DNA of 64,000 nt from Mucilaginibacter sp. (GCA_028288305.1 JAQBOA010000008.1:43730-107729); one strand, 5' to 3'; shown: positions 34,096 through 43,383, counted from the first letter of the stretch. Numbers and translations are program-made. Notes: generated from the letters alone by a model not told the origin.

Positions 34096-35424
34096 ATGAC
34101 CCATTCTTTCCCTTACATATTAACATTTTTAATAGCAGGTATAGCCCTTATTGTGTTACTGACTACTAAATACAAAGTTCCTGCATTCTTCGCTTTATTA
34201 TGTGCTTGTTTATTGGTGGGTTTAGGCATACAATTGCCCTTAAGGGATGTTATTTCCACAATAAAGGATGGGTTTGGAAACATATTAAAATCATTGGGCC
34301 TAATTATTGTGTTAGGTACCGCTTTAGGCTTACTGCTCGAATATACCGGCAGTACAGCAGTAATGGCTGCTTCTATGTTAAAAACATTGGGTGACCGCCG
34401 AGCGCCAATTGCTATGAGCCTTACCGGGTTTATAGTAGGCTTACCTATATTTTGCGATTCGGGTTATATCGTATTAAGCGGGTTAAACAAGTCAATAGCC
34501 AAACGAACCGGTATTCCAAATACCATTATGTCTGTTTCGCTTGCGACGGGGTTGTATGCCATTCATTGTCTTGTGCCTCCTCATCCTGGTAGTGCGGCAG
34601 CAGCAGGTATTATTGGTGTTGACTTTGGTAAGTTGATATTAACCGGGATAGTAGTTGCAATACCGGCAATGATCGTTGGTAATTTATGGGCAAAATATGC
34701 AGGCAATAAAACAAATGATAAAACAGCTGAGGAAGTAATTGAAGTAAATCATACCAGTAGTTACCCATCTTTAACCAGGGCCTGCCTCCCAGTGATAGTC
34801 CCTATAATTTTAATAGCTCTTAAATCTTTTTTAACAACAGGTACAACCGTTTTTTCTGGATGGTTATCCTTATTACTTTCTTTCGGCGATCCTGTTATGG
34901 CTTTACTGATTGGGGTTTTGCTGGCATTTAATTGCAAACGGTCATGGAAAAAAGTTGAGACCGCAAAAATATTGCAGGAAGCCACAGAAAAAGCCGGTGG
35001 CATGCTGGTTATCATTGGTATGGGCGGAGCATTCGGCGCTATTTTAACTGCCGTAAAAATTGGGGAGCATTTTAGCCAGTCGCTGGCATTGGGCAGCATG
35101 GGTATCTTTTTTCCTTTTTTGCTCACGTCGGTATTAAAAACAGCGCAAGGCTCATCTACTGTAGCCATTATAACAGCAGCATCAATTGTGCAGCCATTAT
35201 TGCCTGCCCTTGGTTTAAATACTGATACAGGCAAATTACTTTGTGTGCTGGCTATGGGCGGAGGCTCTATGATGATCTCACATGCCAATGATGCTTATTT
35301 TTGGGTAATTGCAAAGTTTTCAGGCTTGGAAATGAAAACTATGTTAAAAGTATATTCAATAGCAACGCTGTTAATGGGATTAACCACTATCACCATGGTT
35401 TATATTTTATCAAAGCTGTTATAG
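34096..35424 (+). CDS. GntP-family organic acid permease
   Basis: A 442-residue inner-membrane symporter with about 12-14 hydrophobic segments and the GntP pattern (GFGNILKSLGLIIVLGTALGLLLE, LPIFCDSGYIVLS, HCLVPPHPGSAAAAG, AQGSSTVAIITAASI, SHANDAYFWV). Family members take up gluconate or other sugar acids with protons. The next gene encodes a glycerate kinase, so glycerate is the likely substrate, as in known glycerate uptake modules. Start ATG 34096. No regulator is adjacent. Confidence 0.93.
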   Translation: MTHSFPYILTFLIAGIALIVLLTTKYKVPAFFALLCACLLVGLGIQLPLRDVISTIKDGFGNILKSLGLIIVLGTALGLLLEYTGSTAVMAASMLKTLGDRRAPIAMSLTGFIVGLPIFCDSGYIVLSGLNKSIAKRTGIPNTIMSVSLATGLYAIHCLVPPHPGSAAAAGIIGVDFGKLILTGIVVAIPAMIVGNLWAKYAGNKTNDKTAEEVIEVNHTSSYPSLTRACLPVIVPIILIALKSFLTTGTTVFSGWLSLLLSFGDPVMALLIGVLLAFNCKRSWKKVETAKILQEATEKAGGMLVIIGMGGAFGAILTAVKIGEHFSQSLALGSMGIFFPFLLTSVLKTAQGSSTVAIITAASIVQPLLPALGLNTDTGKLLCVLAMGGGSMMISHANDAYFWVIAKFSGLEMKTMLKVYSIATLLMGLTTITMVYILSKLL

Positions 35425-35529
35425 TTGTTAAATAAACCAAGTTAATAACTGAAATTAAAACAAACAATGGATATTTCGACTTTCGTACTTAAAACATCCG
35501 AAATCGAACATCTGAATCAGAAATTAGAA

Positions 35530-36702
35530 ATGCATATTCTCATAGCCCCAAACGCATTTAAAAATAGTCTTGACGCTACAGACGTTGCAGCAGCAATTCA
35601 ACAGGGATTAAAGTTAAGTAAGCTTAATTGTACCACCGAATGTTTTCCGATTGCTGATGGTGGCGATGGGACAGCCAGCCTGATCATTGAAAAGTGTAAC
35701 GGTCAGATAATTCATAAAGAAGTTCGTGATCCTTTAGGAAGAAAGATAAATTCATCATTTGGGTTGATTGATAAGGGACAAACTGCAGTAATTGAAATGG
35801 CCGATGCATCAGGCTTGAGGTTATTAAAGAAAGATGAGCTCGATCCTTTGCAGGCATCTTCGTATGGAACAGGAGAACTGATCAAATTTGCGTTGGATGA
35901 AGGTGTTAGTAAGATCATCATTGCTATGGGCGGCTCTGCTACTGTTGATGGCGGCTGTGGTATTCTAAATGCGCTTGGATCTGTTTTTTTGAATACTAAA
36001 GGAATTCCTTTGCGTGTGGTGCCAGGCGATTTGATTAATATGGCCAAGGTTGATAATTCGGTGCTGGATAAAAGAATTTTTGATTGTGAAATAATTATAC
36101 TTTGCGATGTAGAAAATAAGCTGCTTGGACCGTATGGGTCAGCTTACGTTTTTGGACCGCAAAAAGGCGCCTCCCCTGCGGAGGTTAATTTATTGGAGAG
36201 TTTTTTAAAGAACTTTTCAAAAGTATCAGCGGCAAAATTGGGAACTGATATGGCCGGCATTAAACATGGAGGTGCCGCCGGTGGTGCCGCTGCAGGATTA
36301 CACACATGGCTAAATGCAAAGCTGGTTAATGGTATTGATTATTTTTTATCGCTTACAAATTTTGATAAAGCATTAAATGGAACCAGCCTGGTAATAACAG
36401 GAGAGGGGAGTATCGACCTTCAAACGCTCCATGGCAAAGGGCCTTATGGTGTTGCCCAAAAGGCAAAAAATATGAATATACCAGTGATAGGAATAGCCGG
36501 TAAAATTCCATTGGAACAAGATGATAGCCTGAAGCAATATTTTGATATTTTAATATCTATTAACAATGAACCTGCTGATATTGCAACGGCAATGGGCAAT
36601 ACCGAGAAAAATTTGGTGCGTACAGCAACTGAAATAGGGGATTTTTACTATTCAGCTTTTAATACTTTTAGGGAGGGTACAATTGGTGATCCTGGCAACT
36701 GA
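35530..36702 (+). CDS. Glycerate kinase (GarK/GlxK family)
   Basis: A 390-residue type I glycerate 2-kinase. The start ILIAPNAFKNSLDATDVAAAI, CFPIADGGDGTASL, the central MGGSATVDGGCGILNALG, and ITGEGSIDLQTLHGKGPYGVA are diagnostic. It phosphorylates D-glycerate to a phosphoglycerate that enters lower glycolysis. ATG 35530 matches the family start. The longer frame from 35467 is composed of a repeat-like stretch (ACATCCGAAATCGAACATC) and is not favoured. Downstream of and probably cotranscribed with the GntP permease. Confidence 0.94.
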   Translation: MHILIAPNAFKNSLDATDVAAAIQQGLKLSKLNCTTECFPIADGGDGTASLIIEKCNGQIIHKEVRDPLGRKINSSFGLIDKGQTAVIEMADASGLRLLKKDELDPLQASSYGTGELIKFALDEGVSKIIIAMGGSATVDGGCGILNALGSVFLNTKGIPLRVVPGDLINMAKVDNSVLDKRIFDCEIIILCDVENKLLGPYGSAYVFGPQKGASPAEVNLLESFLKNFSKVSAAKLGTDMAGIKHGGAAGGAAAGLHTWLNAKLVNGIDYFLSLTNFDKALNGTSLVITGEGSIDLQTLHGKGPYGVAQKAKNMNIPVIGIAGKIPLEQDDSLKQYFDILISINNEPADIATAMGNTEKNLVRTATEIGDFYYSAFNTFREGTIGDPGN

Positions 36703-36731
36703 TCATCTTAATAAACCAAAGATATTTTGAT

Positions 36732-37142
36732 TTAATAATCCATTTTACCGCTTTTTAAGGTTGCAATCAAAGTATCGTTACCTTTATAAGCAGTTACCTG
36801 GGTGCTTACATCAAATGAACCGGGTGTAGTTCCATCAGCTGTAAAAACTATTGAAACATCCTTACTAAAAGTGTGATTAGGGAGTAAATCAACATTAATG
36901 TCGCTATTCACGCCATCGCCAAAAGTCTTTATAGTTATTTTGCTACCATTAGTGTTGCCTGTTATTTTAAGATTTAAGGTTACAAAATTCCCATCTTTTA
37001 TAATATACCACTGTGTGGTAGTGAAATTAATAAAAGTACCATGTGCATCATGGTAGTTTGTACTTTGTGGACTGTTATCATTTTTCTTTGAACATGCAGC
37101 AAGCAAGAAAAACAAACAGAATATGGCTAAGTAATTTTTCAT
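36732..37142 (-). CDS. Hypothetical lipoprotein
   Basis: A 136-residue predicted lipoprotein (MKNYLAIFCLFFLLAAC, lipobox LAAC, Cys17). The mature part is beta-rich (FVTLNLKITGNTNGSKITIKTF without membrane segments), suggesting one small immunoglobulin-like domain. No family is recognised. Convergent with the glycerate kinase gene, ending 30 bases after it. Confidence 0.65.
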   Translation of the reverse strand: MKNYLAIFCLFFLLAACSKKNDNSPQSTNYHDAHGTFINFTTTQWYIIKDGNFVTLNLKITGNTNGSKITIKTFGDGVNSDINVDLLPNHTFSKDVSIVFTADGTTPGSFDVSTQVTAYKGNDTLIATLKSGKMDY

Positions 37143-37285
37143 CGAATCGATAAAGTTTAATATTATAATAACCTTACGTGGTTTAAAATAAAATGCTACA
37201 AATTGTTAAAGATAATTAATCTCTATCTGTTGTGGATTCAGGTTAATGGTATAAACTTTGTGCTGAAATTGTATAAGGAGATATC

Positions 37286-37708
37286 ATGAAAATATACCAG
37301 CAGGCGCTGCAATTAAGTGAAAGAAAAAGAGGTTTTCATTTGATAACTACAGAAATTTTAAAAGCTCTTCCTCAAATTGGTGAAATAGAAACAGGTATTT
37401 GCCAGATATTTATTCAACATACTTCGGCATCGGTACTGGTAAATGAAAATGCCGACCCAACAGTTAGAAAAGATTTTGAAATATTTTTTAATAAGGCTGT
37501 ACCGGAGAATGATCTTGGTTACCAGCATGATGACGAAGGCCCCGATGATATGCCGGCGCACCTGAAGGCGGCGCTGTTGGGCTGTTCTGTAATAATCCCT
37601 ATCCGCAACGGCCGATTAGCCCTGGGTACCTGGCAGGGCATTTACCTTTGCGAACACCGTAACCACGGCGGGGAAAGAAACTTAATACTTACTGCTTGGG
37701 GTGAATAA
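37286..37708 (+). CDS. YjbQ/UPF0047 family protein
   Basis: A 140-residue compact protein of the YjbQ family. Conserved blocks are GICQIFIQHTSASVLVNENADP (in part), GPDDMPAHLKAALLG and GTWQGIYLCEHRNHGGER. The conserved His and Glu residues form the presumed active site. Members can show weak thiamine-phosphate synthase activity but the true role is uncertain. It has an unusually strong Shine-Dalgarno for this phylum, AAGGAG at about 37276-37281, and the start is ATG 37286. Confidence 0.9.
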   Translation: MKIYQQALQLSERKRGFHLITTEILKALPQIGEIETGICQIFIQHTSASVLVNENADPTVRKDFEIFFNKAVPENDLGYQHDDEGPDDMPAHLKAALLGCSVIIPIRNGRLALGTWQGIYLCEHRNHGGERNLILTAWGE

Positions 37709-37882
37709 CTAAGTTGGTCATTGGTCATTGGTTTTTTAGTATGAAAATTGTTATGCCGAATTAAAACTTTTTAAATAAAATTAAAAAGTTTTAAATAATA
37801 ACAGATTTGATACAAAAACTTTTATTCCACAGGTTTTTTATCAATTATATTTGGATTCTATTCAAAAAGCAGAGAAATCCTT

Positions 37883-39202
37883 ATGAGATCGTTATTCCTT
37901 ACTATTGTAATCAGCTTTTATTTTATACTGGTTAAAGGCCAGGTAAGTCCTATCGGACAAACAGTTATCACCGAATGGCAATACGACAAAACCGGTGCGG
38001 TTTCAATTACTTATGATGACGGGTCCATTAACCAGTTTAAGTATGCCTTACCTGTAATGGAACGGCTTAAGGTACCAGCTACATTCTTTGTTATTACGGG
38101 TGGGATGCCAGGTTCAAAATATCATGGCAAATTTATTGGTCGCCCCGTAAAAGAAATTATAGCCGAATCGGCGACTATTACTACAAATGAGCAAAATTTC
38201 TTTGAGCGTTGCTCTGCTGCAGGCTATTTAGGCTATATAGGGACTATCACTTACCATACCAAGTCAGCAGGTCTTTATTCCTCTGGAAAAAAAGAACAAG
38301 CCTATAAATTAATAGATGAGCTTTATCAGAAGGTAAGAAACGGAGATTTTAAACCAGGTTATCAGCCATGTGATGAGGTATTGCAGGAAAAAGGATCTAC
38401 CTGGGATGATTTCAGGCGTTATGCAGCAGAAGGTTATGAAATTGCCAGCCATTCTATTACTCATGCAGGCATGCCCGGCCTTGATTCTGTAAATATTGTT
38501 TATGAACTGGGAAAAAGCAAAGAGGAGATAAAAAATCAGATGGGTGCCAGTTATACATTTTCAGCAGAAGTGCCATATGGGTATGAAGATGAGCGGGTTA
38601 TGCAGATCGCCTATAAAATTTACCCTGCACTGCGTAACCGGATGCCAGAACCCTGGCTGAAAGAGATTGATCGTCCAAGCAAAAAAACGCCTGGCAATCC
38701 CGACAAGGATTACATTCAATGGCAACGTGAAATAAATACGCGTGCCCCTTTACCGGTTATGAAATCGTGGGTTGACACCACAGTGGCAAGACACGATACC
38801 TGGCTGGTACTTGTTATCCATGGTGTGGATGGTTTAGGATATGAGGCCAGGCCAAGCACCATGCTCGATGAGTATTTTCAGTACATCAAAAACCGTGATA
38901 ATAAACTTTGGATTGCCACTTTCCGTGATGTAACCAAATACATGAGGGAACGGGAAAGTGCTAAAGTACAAGACAGCCAAAGGGGCAAAAAAATCTTTGT
39001 GACCATAACACAACCGCTCGACAAAACGATGTATAATATTCCTTTAACAATTAAAACTTATGTATCGTCTGAATGGAAAAAAGTAAGTGTTCAGCAAGGA
39101 AAACATAAAGAGCTGGTTAAAACAGCATATGACGAAAAAGGTACATATGTCCTTTACCAGGCCCATCCCGATGGAACTGATTTGATTTTGTCCGGGGTAT
39201 AA
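37883..39202 (+). CDS. Secreted polysaccharide deacetylase (NodB homology, CE4-like)
   Basis: A 439-residue protein with a signal peptide (about 1-20) and a NodB-type domain (about 35-340). The metal-binding DD motif is seen in SITYDDG (Asp45-Asp46) and the HxxxH in SHSITHAGMPG. A C-terminal beta-rich domain follows (about 355-439). A long insertion between the first motif and the HxxxH block includes CSAAGYLGYIG. It would remove acetyl groups from N-acetylated sugar polymers in the periplasm or outside. Substrate unknown. It is not linked by the shared promoter motif to the amino-sugar locus at 41-60 kb. Confidence 0.85.
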   Translation: MRSLFLTIVISFYFILVKGQVSPIGQTVITEWQYDKTGAVSITYDDGSINQFKYALPVMERLKVPATFFVITGGMPGSKYHGKFIGRPVKEIIAESATITTNEQNFFERCSAAGYLGYIGTITYHTKSAGLYSSGKKEQAYKLIDELYQKVRNGDFKPGYQPCDEVLQEKGSTWDDFRRYAAEGYEIASHSITHAGMPGLDSVNIVYELGKSKEEIKNQMGASYTFSAEVPYGYEDERVMQIAYKIYPALRNRMPEPWLKEIDRPSKKTPGNPDKDYIQWQREINTRAPLPVMKSWVDTTVARHDTWLVLVIHGVDGLGYEARPSTMLDEYFQYIKNRDNKLWIATFRDVTKYMRERESAKVQDSQRGKKIFVTITQPLDKTMYNIPLTIKTYVSSEWKKVSVQQGKHKELVKTAYDEKGTYVLYQAHPDGTDLILSGV

Positions 39203-39221
39203 AAATATTTAATTAAAAGTT

Positions 39222-39311
39222 GTCGTTTCGAACGATAGTGAGAAAACTTATAAAACATGCAATACGGACTATGCAAACCGTCTAAGTTTTCTCACTATCG
39301 TTCGAAATGAC
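39222..39311. repeat. Long inverted repeat (29-bp arms, one mismatch)
   Basis: Left arm 39222-39250 (contains CGAACGATAGTGAGAAAAC) and right arm 39283-39311 are complementary at 28 of 29 bases with a 32-base loop. A further TTCGAAACGACAC just downstream pairs with the left outer edge. It lies between convergent genes. It resembles dispersed repeat units of Sphingobacteriaceae and could act as a terminator. Confidence 0.8.
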
Positions 39312-39349
39312 TTTAGTTTTTAACTTCGAAACGACACAGATTTTAATTT

Positions 39350-40375
39350 TTAAATCTTCGATAAAAACTCCATTGTGTCGATACCATCAGCATAGTCCCA
39401 TAAAGCCGGCTGCTGGCTCATCCCGAAGTCAACTACCTGGTTGCTCACCTGTAACGGCACTCCACTGACTATACATTGTATGTTATCGCTTTGTTCTTCC
39501 AGTTTTCTTTGAGCAGATTCGAGATTATCATAATTTTCATAAAACAAAACAGCGAGGGGCGAGGCTAGCCTATTGTCTTCCTTCAGCAATAAAAAACCAT
39601 TGTCAAAATGTTTATCACTATTTACCAGGTAAATGGATTTATTATAATCATAGTTATTGTTATACTTATGATGATTGATAATGGGTTGATAAGCTTCTAT
39701 CGACTCAAAAAAGAAATTAAAATTATATCCCTTGGGCACCATCAGTTTTGATACATTACGACAACCCAAACCATAATAATCAAAAATATCATGCCCAAGT
39801 TCAAATAGTTGTCTTTTGGTTTCATCACCTGTTAATAAGGATATGCTGTTACGATTTTTACGGATAATGTGCGGTACTTTGCCAAAGTAATATTCAAAAT
39901 AACGCGATGTATTGTTACTTCCCGTGGCAATTATAGCTTCAAAGTTTTCCAACCGTTCTACAAAGCAATACTGATCCTTAAAGCTACTTTCAATATCAGT
40001 AAGCATTTGTAAAATATATTTTATAAGCCGTGCATCCTGCGATGATGCTTTGATTAAAGCAACATTGCCGGTTATCAACACACATAATACATCATGAAAG
40101 CCAACCAGGGGTATGTTGCCGGCTAATATTAGACCGACTTTTTTACTGTTTTTATTTTGGTCAATGTTATAATTAGCTAACCAAGTGGTCAAGCTTTGTG
40201 GATTTAGCATTTCACCAATAGACTTAACGGCCTTAAATACACTTTCAGGTGTAAACCAGGCGTTGTATTGTCGTTCATCATTAATTATTTCTGATAGCTG
40301 TTGATTGGGATTGCTTAATTGTATTCCGAGTTCTGAAAAACCATTTATTAAAGTAGTTTTATTAAATTTTGACAT
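39350..40375 (-). CDS. LuxC-like acyl-CoA reductase
   Basis: A 341-residue protein of the acyl-CoA reductase (LuxC) family within the aldehyde dehydrogenase superfamily. Signals are KVGLILAGNIPLVGFHDVLCVLITGNVALIKASS (nucleotide-binding half), ATGSNNTSRYFEYYFGKVPHIIRKNRNS and GLGCRNVSKLMVP (the Cys here is the probable catalytic thiol). It could reduce an acyl-CoA to an aldehyde. There are no lux genes, so this is not bioluminescence. Divergent from a ferredoxin gene with 101 bases between, an arrangement that suggests an electron-transfer partnership. Confidence 0.88.
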   Translation of the reverse strand: MSKFNKTTLINGFSELGIQLSNPNQQLSEIINDERQYNAWFTPESVFKAVKSIGEMLNPQSLTTWLANYNIDQNKNSKKVGLILAGNIPLVGFHDVLCVLITGNVALIKASSQDARLIKYILQMLTDIESSFKDQYCFVERLENFEAIIATGSNNTSRYFEYYFGKVPHIIRKNRNSISLLTGDETKRQLFELGHDIFDYYGLGCRNVSKLMVPKGYNFNFFFESIEAYQPIINHHKYNNNYDYNKSIYLVNSDKHFDNGFLLLKEDNRLASPLAVLFYENYDNLESAQRKLEEQSDNIQCIVSGVPLQVSNQVVDFGMSQQPALWDYADGIDTMEFLSKI

Positions 40376-40416
40376 ATGTATGGTAAGGATTTTAAACCCT
40401 TAAAGTCTTTTTTTGT

Positions 40417-40424
40417 TATATTTG
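40417..40424 (+). promoter_or_regulatory. Putative -7 box for the ferredoxin gene
   Basis: TATATTTG matches TAnnTTTG, 52 bases before the ferredoxin ATG. The -33 region has no strong TTTG. Confidence 0.45.
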
Positions 40425-40476
40425 TACGCTTGTAATTTACGGCAAAGTTAATTTAGTAAATAAGATATCAAGAAAT

Positions 40477-40830
40477 ATGGCGATTAAAATCACCGATGAA
40501 TGCATAAACTGCGGAGCTTGCGAACCCGAGTGCCCTAATAATGCAATTTATGATGCTGGAGCTGCGTGGCGTTTTTCGGACGGAACAGGGTTAAAGGGGC
40601 TTATTGATTTTGGAGATGGCAATACATTAAATGCTGAAGAAACACAGGCTGCATTGAGTGATGATGTATACTATATTGTTCCAGATAAATGTACTGAATG
40701 TGTTGGATTCCATGATGAACCGCAATGTGCGGCTGTTTGTCCGGTGGATTGTTGTGTGGATGATGAAGACGTACGGGAAACTAAAGAAGAGCTGCTAGCC
40801 AAAAAAGAATGGCTGCACATGAATGAGTAA
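40477..40830 (+). CDS. 2[4Fe-4S] ferredoxin
   Basis: A 117-residue dicluster ferredoxin. The first cluster ligands are Cys9, 12, 15 and 19 (CINCGACEPECP), the second Cys72, 75, 84 and 88 with a wide CX2CX8CX3C spacing (CTECVGFHDEPQCAAVC). An insertion of about 45 residues separates the motifs. It is a soluble low-potential electron carrier. Divergent from the acyl-CoA reductase gene, the likely but unproven redox partner. Confidence 0.94.
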   Translation: MAIKITDECINCGACEPECPNNAIYDAGAAWRFSDGTGLKGLIDFGDGNTLNAEETQAALSDDVYYIVPDKCTECVGFHDEPQCAAVCPVDCCVDDEDVRETKEELLAKKEWLHMNE

Positions 40831-40930
40831 TTATTTTTTAATATAATCAATAAAAAGGGATGGTCTCGAAAGGAAAAGCCTCTTTTTTATTTAGAGAAGG
40901 TTTTATTTTAGTTTGATTTGGCCTTGATAC

Positions 40931-41188
40931 TTAATTAAGATGCACAAGGTCAAAAACAGGCCTTTTAGCCAGATTGTGAGCCAAAGCGATCAATCCGATC
41001 TCAATTTCTACTTTATCGATACTACGGAGCACGAACCGTTTGAGGTTTTTATTTTGTTTGATATTTCCAAAAACAGGTTCCACATCAGCCGGACGTTGTT
41101 TCCGGTGTTTGATTCCTTGTTCTGACAGTAGCAGTTCTCTTGCCTTTGGCTTTTTTAAAACAATACGCTTCTTACTGCTTTTTATAAC
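40931..41188 (-). pseudogene. 3' remnant of an IS1182-type transposase
   Basis: Translation of the minus strand gives about 85 residues ending at TAA 40931. The part KHRKQRPADVEPVFGNIK, then RFVLRSIDKVEIEIG and LIALAHNLAK match the C-terminus of IS1182-family (DDE) transposases, including the Glu of the DDE triad (VEPVFG). Upstream the frame meets a stop at about 41189 and no further transposase sequence or terminal inverted repeat was found. It is a decayed fragment in the 486-base gap between ferredoxin and the amine oxidase. Confidence 0.85.
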
Positions 41189-41237
41189 TCAATTTACTCA
41201 TAAGCAACCACTTATACAAATAAATTGTAAAATAAAC

Positions 41238-41268
41238 GAGGCTGCCCTTTTGAGACAGCCTCATTTTG
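41238..41268. terminator. Terminator-like hairpin
   Basis: Arms GAGGCTG (41238-41244) and CAGCCTC (41256-41262) with an 11-base loop, followed by ATTTTGT on the plus strand and by CGTTTATTTTAC on the minus strand. It lies 48 bases beyond the end of the amine-oxidase operon and could terminate it, or be part of the decayed insertion sequence. Confidence 0.55.
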
Positions 41269-41316
41269 TAAAAGCAATATCAAATTTGAAGAAATTCCTA
41301 ATATTGCCGAATTGCT

Positions 41317-43335
41317 TTATTCATGATCAATCTCTGAGCCTTGTTGTTTTTTAACTACTCCTTTGAATTGTTTTTTAATAAAGTCAGGGTTACTATTATT
41401 GAAAGTAGGATTGCTTGAGAAAAAGCCAAAAGGCATTAACGAAAAACCCATATGGTGAACAGGCATAACCGGCCATTCTTCGGGCCTTACTATGTGCGTT
41501 ATGCCAGCAACATACCATAATACTACATCATTATTATCAATTGCCCGGTTTTTAGCCGCCCACTCTTGTAAGCCATCGTATACTTTGTTGCTGGCAGGGT
41601 ATTTTCCTGCGGGATAAATTTCATCTTCGTGATATTGTGTAACCCAAACCTGGTGATTTAAAAAACCAGCCTTCTTTCGCAACAATGAACCTTCAGGCAC
41701 AAAGGCTTTTCCCTGCATGCCCGGCATCAGCATGTAACCTACATGTTGTCCATACTCATTCATGTTATTATTATTCATAATGTGCCAGTTACGCGCAGTT
41801 TCATAGTTTATAGACCGTTGTGCTTCGCTTTCGGTTTTAAACTTTGTATGCTCTACATAAAATGCATTACCGTATGGGTTTTGATCGCCAACAGGTACCA
41901 GTTTACTGTTCATCTCCATTACGCTGTTGTTATTGGCACCATCTATATCCATATCCAGCCTGAAAACGAAAAAATGCTGATGATTGATAGCCTCCACATG
42001 AGGATGAACAAGTGTACCAAACGAGTTTCCCTGGTACGAATAATCCTGTTTATCCGGCTGATCCATTTCATTTGTCCTGTGAACGCCCTTAACTTCAACA
42101 ATCCCGGTCAGTTCAACATCTACATCAATAGTTCCATCTTCTTTAAATCTCCAGGTAAATCCATAATCATAGTTTTCAATCATGGTATAGTACTTAATGG
42201 CCAGGTTAGTTGCTCTGCGCGATATCGTATCATGACGCCATAATGTACCTCCGTTTTCTTCAAATATGGCCACCGCTCTGTCCATCTGGAAGGGCACGCC
42301 ATTTTCGGTATGTAAAATTGCAGGCATATATTCTGCATTTTCCGGAGCATCTGCCCCCGGACTCATGGAATGCGCTATTCCTTGTCCCAGCCGGTATTCG
42401 CCTGCATCAAAAAAGTTATAAGCTGCCTGTAAAAGATCGGGCGCTCCATAAGGAACAACCATTTCGGGCATGGAACCTCTGTACATAACTGAACGCTCTT
42501 TTCCATTATCTACATAACGCACGTCGTAAATAACAAGCCCTTCGCGGTTATCAACTCCATAGCGTAATTTCCAGTTCTGCCAGGTTATTTCATGCCCTTT
42601 TATCTGGAACGTATGCCCCTCGGGCTGGGTAACAATTAAAGGTTTAGGTCCTTTATTAGTTTCTTTAACAGAATCCGGATTAAAATAATTCAAATTCACT
42701 TTACCGTAAAAACCATTGCTTTCATCAACAATTTTTAAAATTTTTCCTGTGGTGAAATCCGTATAAGCAATCAAGCCTTCTATTACAATTCTGCTTTTTT
42801 TATACCTGGCAAGTACCAATTGCTCCCTGTGGCCTATAGGGGCAATGCCCATATCACCAGTAAAAATACTTTTGTGTGCTACTGAATCAATCGAAATTCC
42901 TCTTTTTTTCAAAGCATCTACCCAATTTTTATCTTTCCTCACAATAGCATCAGCAACTGAATCAGCGTCAAGGCCCATTCCTATCACGTTCGGGATGTTT
43001 TTAACAGATAATACTTTGCTTGCGTTTAAATCAACCACCGCTTCTGTAACCCCGTTTTTACCGTAATCATAAAAACTGGTGAATGCCTCGCGCCTGAAAG
43101 GATCGCCCGGCTTATAAGCCAGCACTTCTTTTTTAGGCGGCTCCCTTAAGTTAATGATGTTAAAAATATCTTTGCCACTGATGGTTTTGCTATCCTTCAA
43201 TATCTGGACAACTTTTTTCATCTCATCTGCAGTAAGGGGATCTAAAGGATAATTGACAGTATTTGTTTGAGCATGTGCCTGGCTAATACATAAAATGAGA
43301 GCTAAAATAGGGGTGAGGAAAAGGGATCTGGTCAT
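41317..43335 (-). CDS. Secreted copper amine oxidase
   Basis: A 672-residue periplasmic quinoprotein that would oxidise primary amines to aldehydes with release of ammonia and H2O2. A signal peptide covers about 1-22. The topaquinone precursor is Tyr389 in ENYDYGF. The catalytic base Asp310 is in NFFDAGEYRLG. Copper ligands are His452 and His454 (NHQHFFVFRLD) and the late His in GITHIVRPEEWPVMP. The first residue of the usual T-x-x-N-Y motif is Met here. Last gene of a three-gene operon after a DUF4468 and a ThuA-like gene, so it falls under the shared GTAG-N7-GTAG motif at 44787-44803. The substrate is unknown. Confidence 0.94.
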   Translation of the reverse strand: MTRSLFLTPILALILCISQAHAQTNTVNYPLDPLTADEMKKVVQILKDSKTISGKDIFNIINLREPPKKEVLAYKPGDPFRREAFTSFYDYGKNGVTEAVVDLNASKVLSVKNIPNVIGMGLDADSVADAIVRKDKNWVDALKKRGISIDSVAHKSIFTGDMGIAPIGHREQLVLARYKKSRIVIEGLIAYTDFTTGKILKIVDESNGFYGKVNLNYFNPDSVKETNKGPKPLIVTQPEGHTFQIKGHEITWQNWKLRYGVDNREGLVIYDVRYVDNGKERSVMYRGSMPEMVVPYGAPDLLQAAYNFFDAGEYRLGQGIAHSMSPGADAPENAEYMPAILHTENGVPFQMDRAVAIFEENGGTLWRHDTISRRATNLAIKYYTMIENYDYGFTWRFKEDGTIDVDVELTGIVEVKGVHRTNEMDQPDKQDYSYQGNSFGTLVHPHVEAINHQHFFVFRLDMDIDGANNNSVMEMNSKLVPVGDQNPYGNAFYVEHTKFKTESEAQRSINYETARNWHIMNNNNMNEYGQHVGYMLMPGMQGKAFVPEGSLLRKKAGFLNHQVWVTQYHEDEIYPAGKYPASNKVYDGLQEWAAKNRAIDNNDVVLWYVAGITHIVRPEEWPVMPVHHMGFSLMPFGFFSSNPTFNNSNPDFIKKQFKGVVKKQQGSEIDHE

Positions 43336-43383
43336 TGTTCTGATTTTATAAGAAAAGATTAAAAATTATCTGATTTAATACGG

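Noticed and set aside
37883..39202. Polysaccharide deacetylase as a member of the amino-sugar regulon
   Set aside because: No GTAG-N7-GTAG motif in its promoter region and it lies outside the locus, so a link would be speculation.
39350..40375. LuxC homologue as part of a bioluminescence operon
   Set aside because: No luxA, B, D or E genes nearby. Similar lone genes occur in non-luminous Bacteroidota.
41040..41354. 104-residue open frame on the plus strand
   Set aside because: It overlaps the transposase remnant in antisense and the end of the amine-oxidase gene. No start or family evidence.
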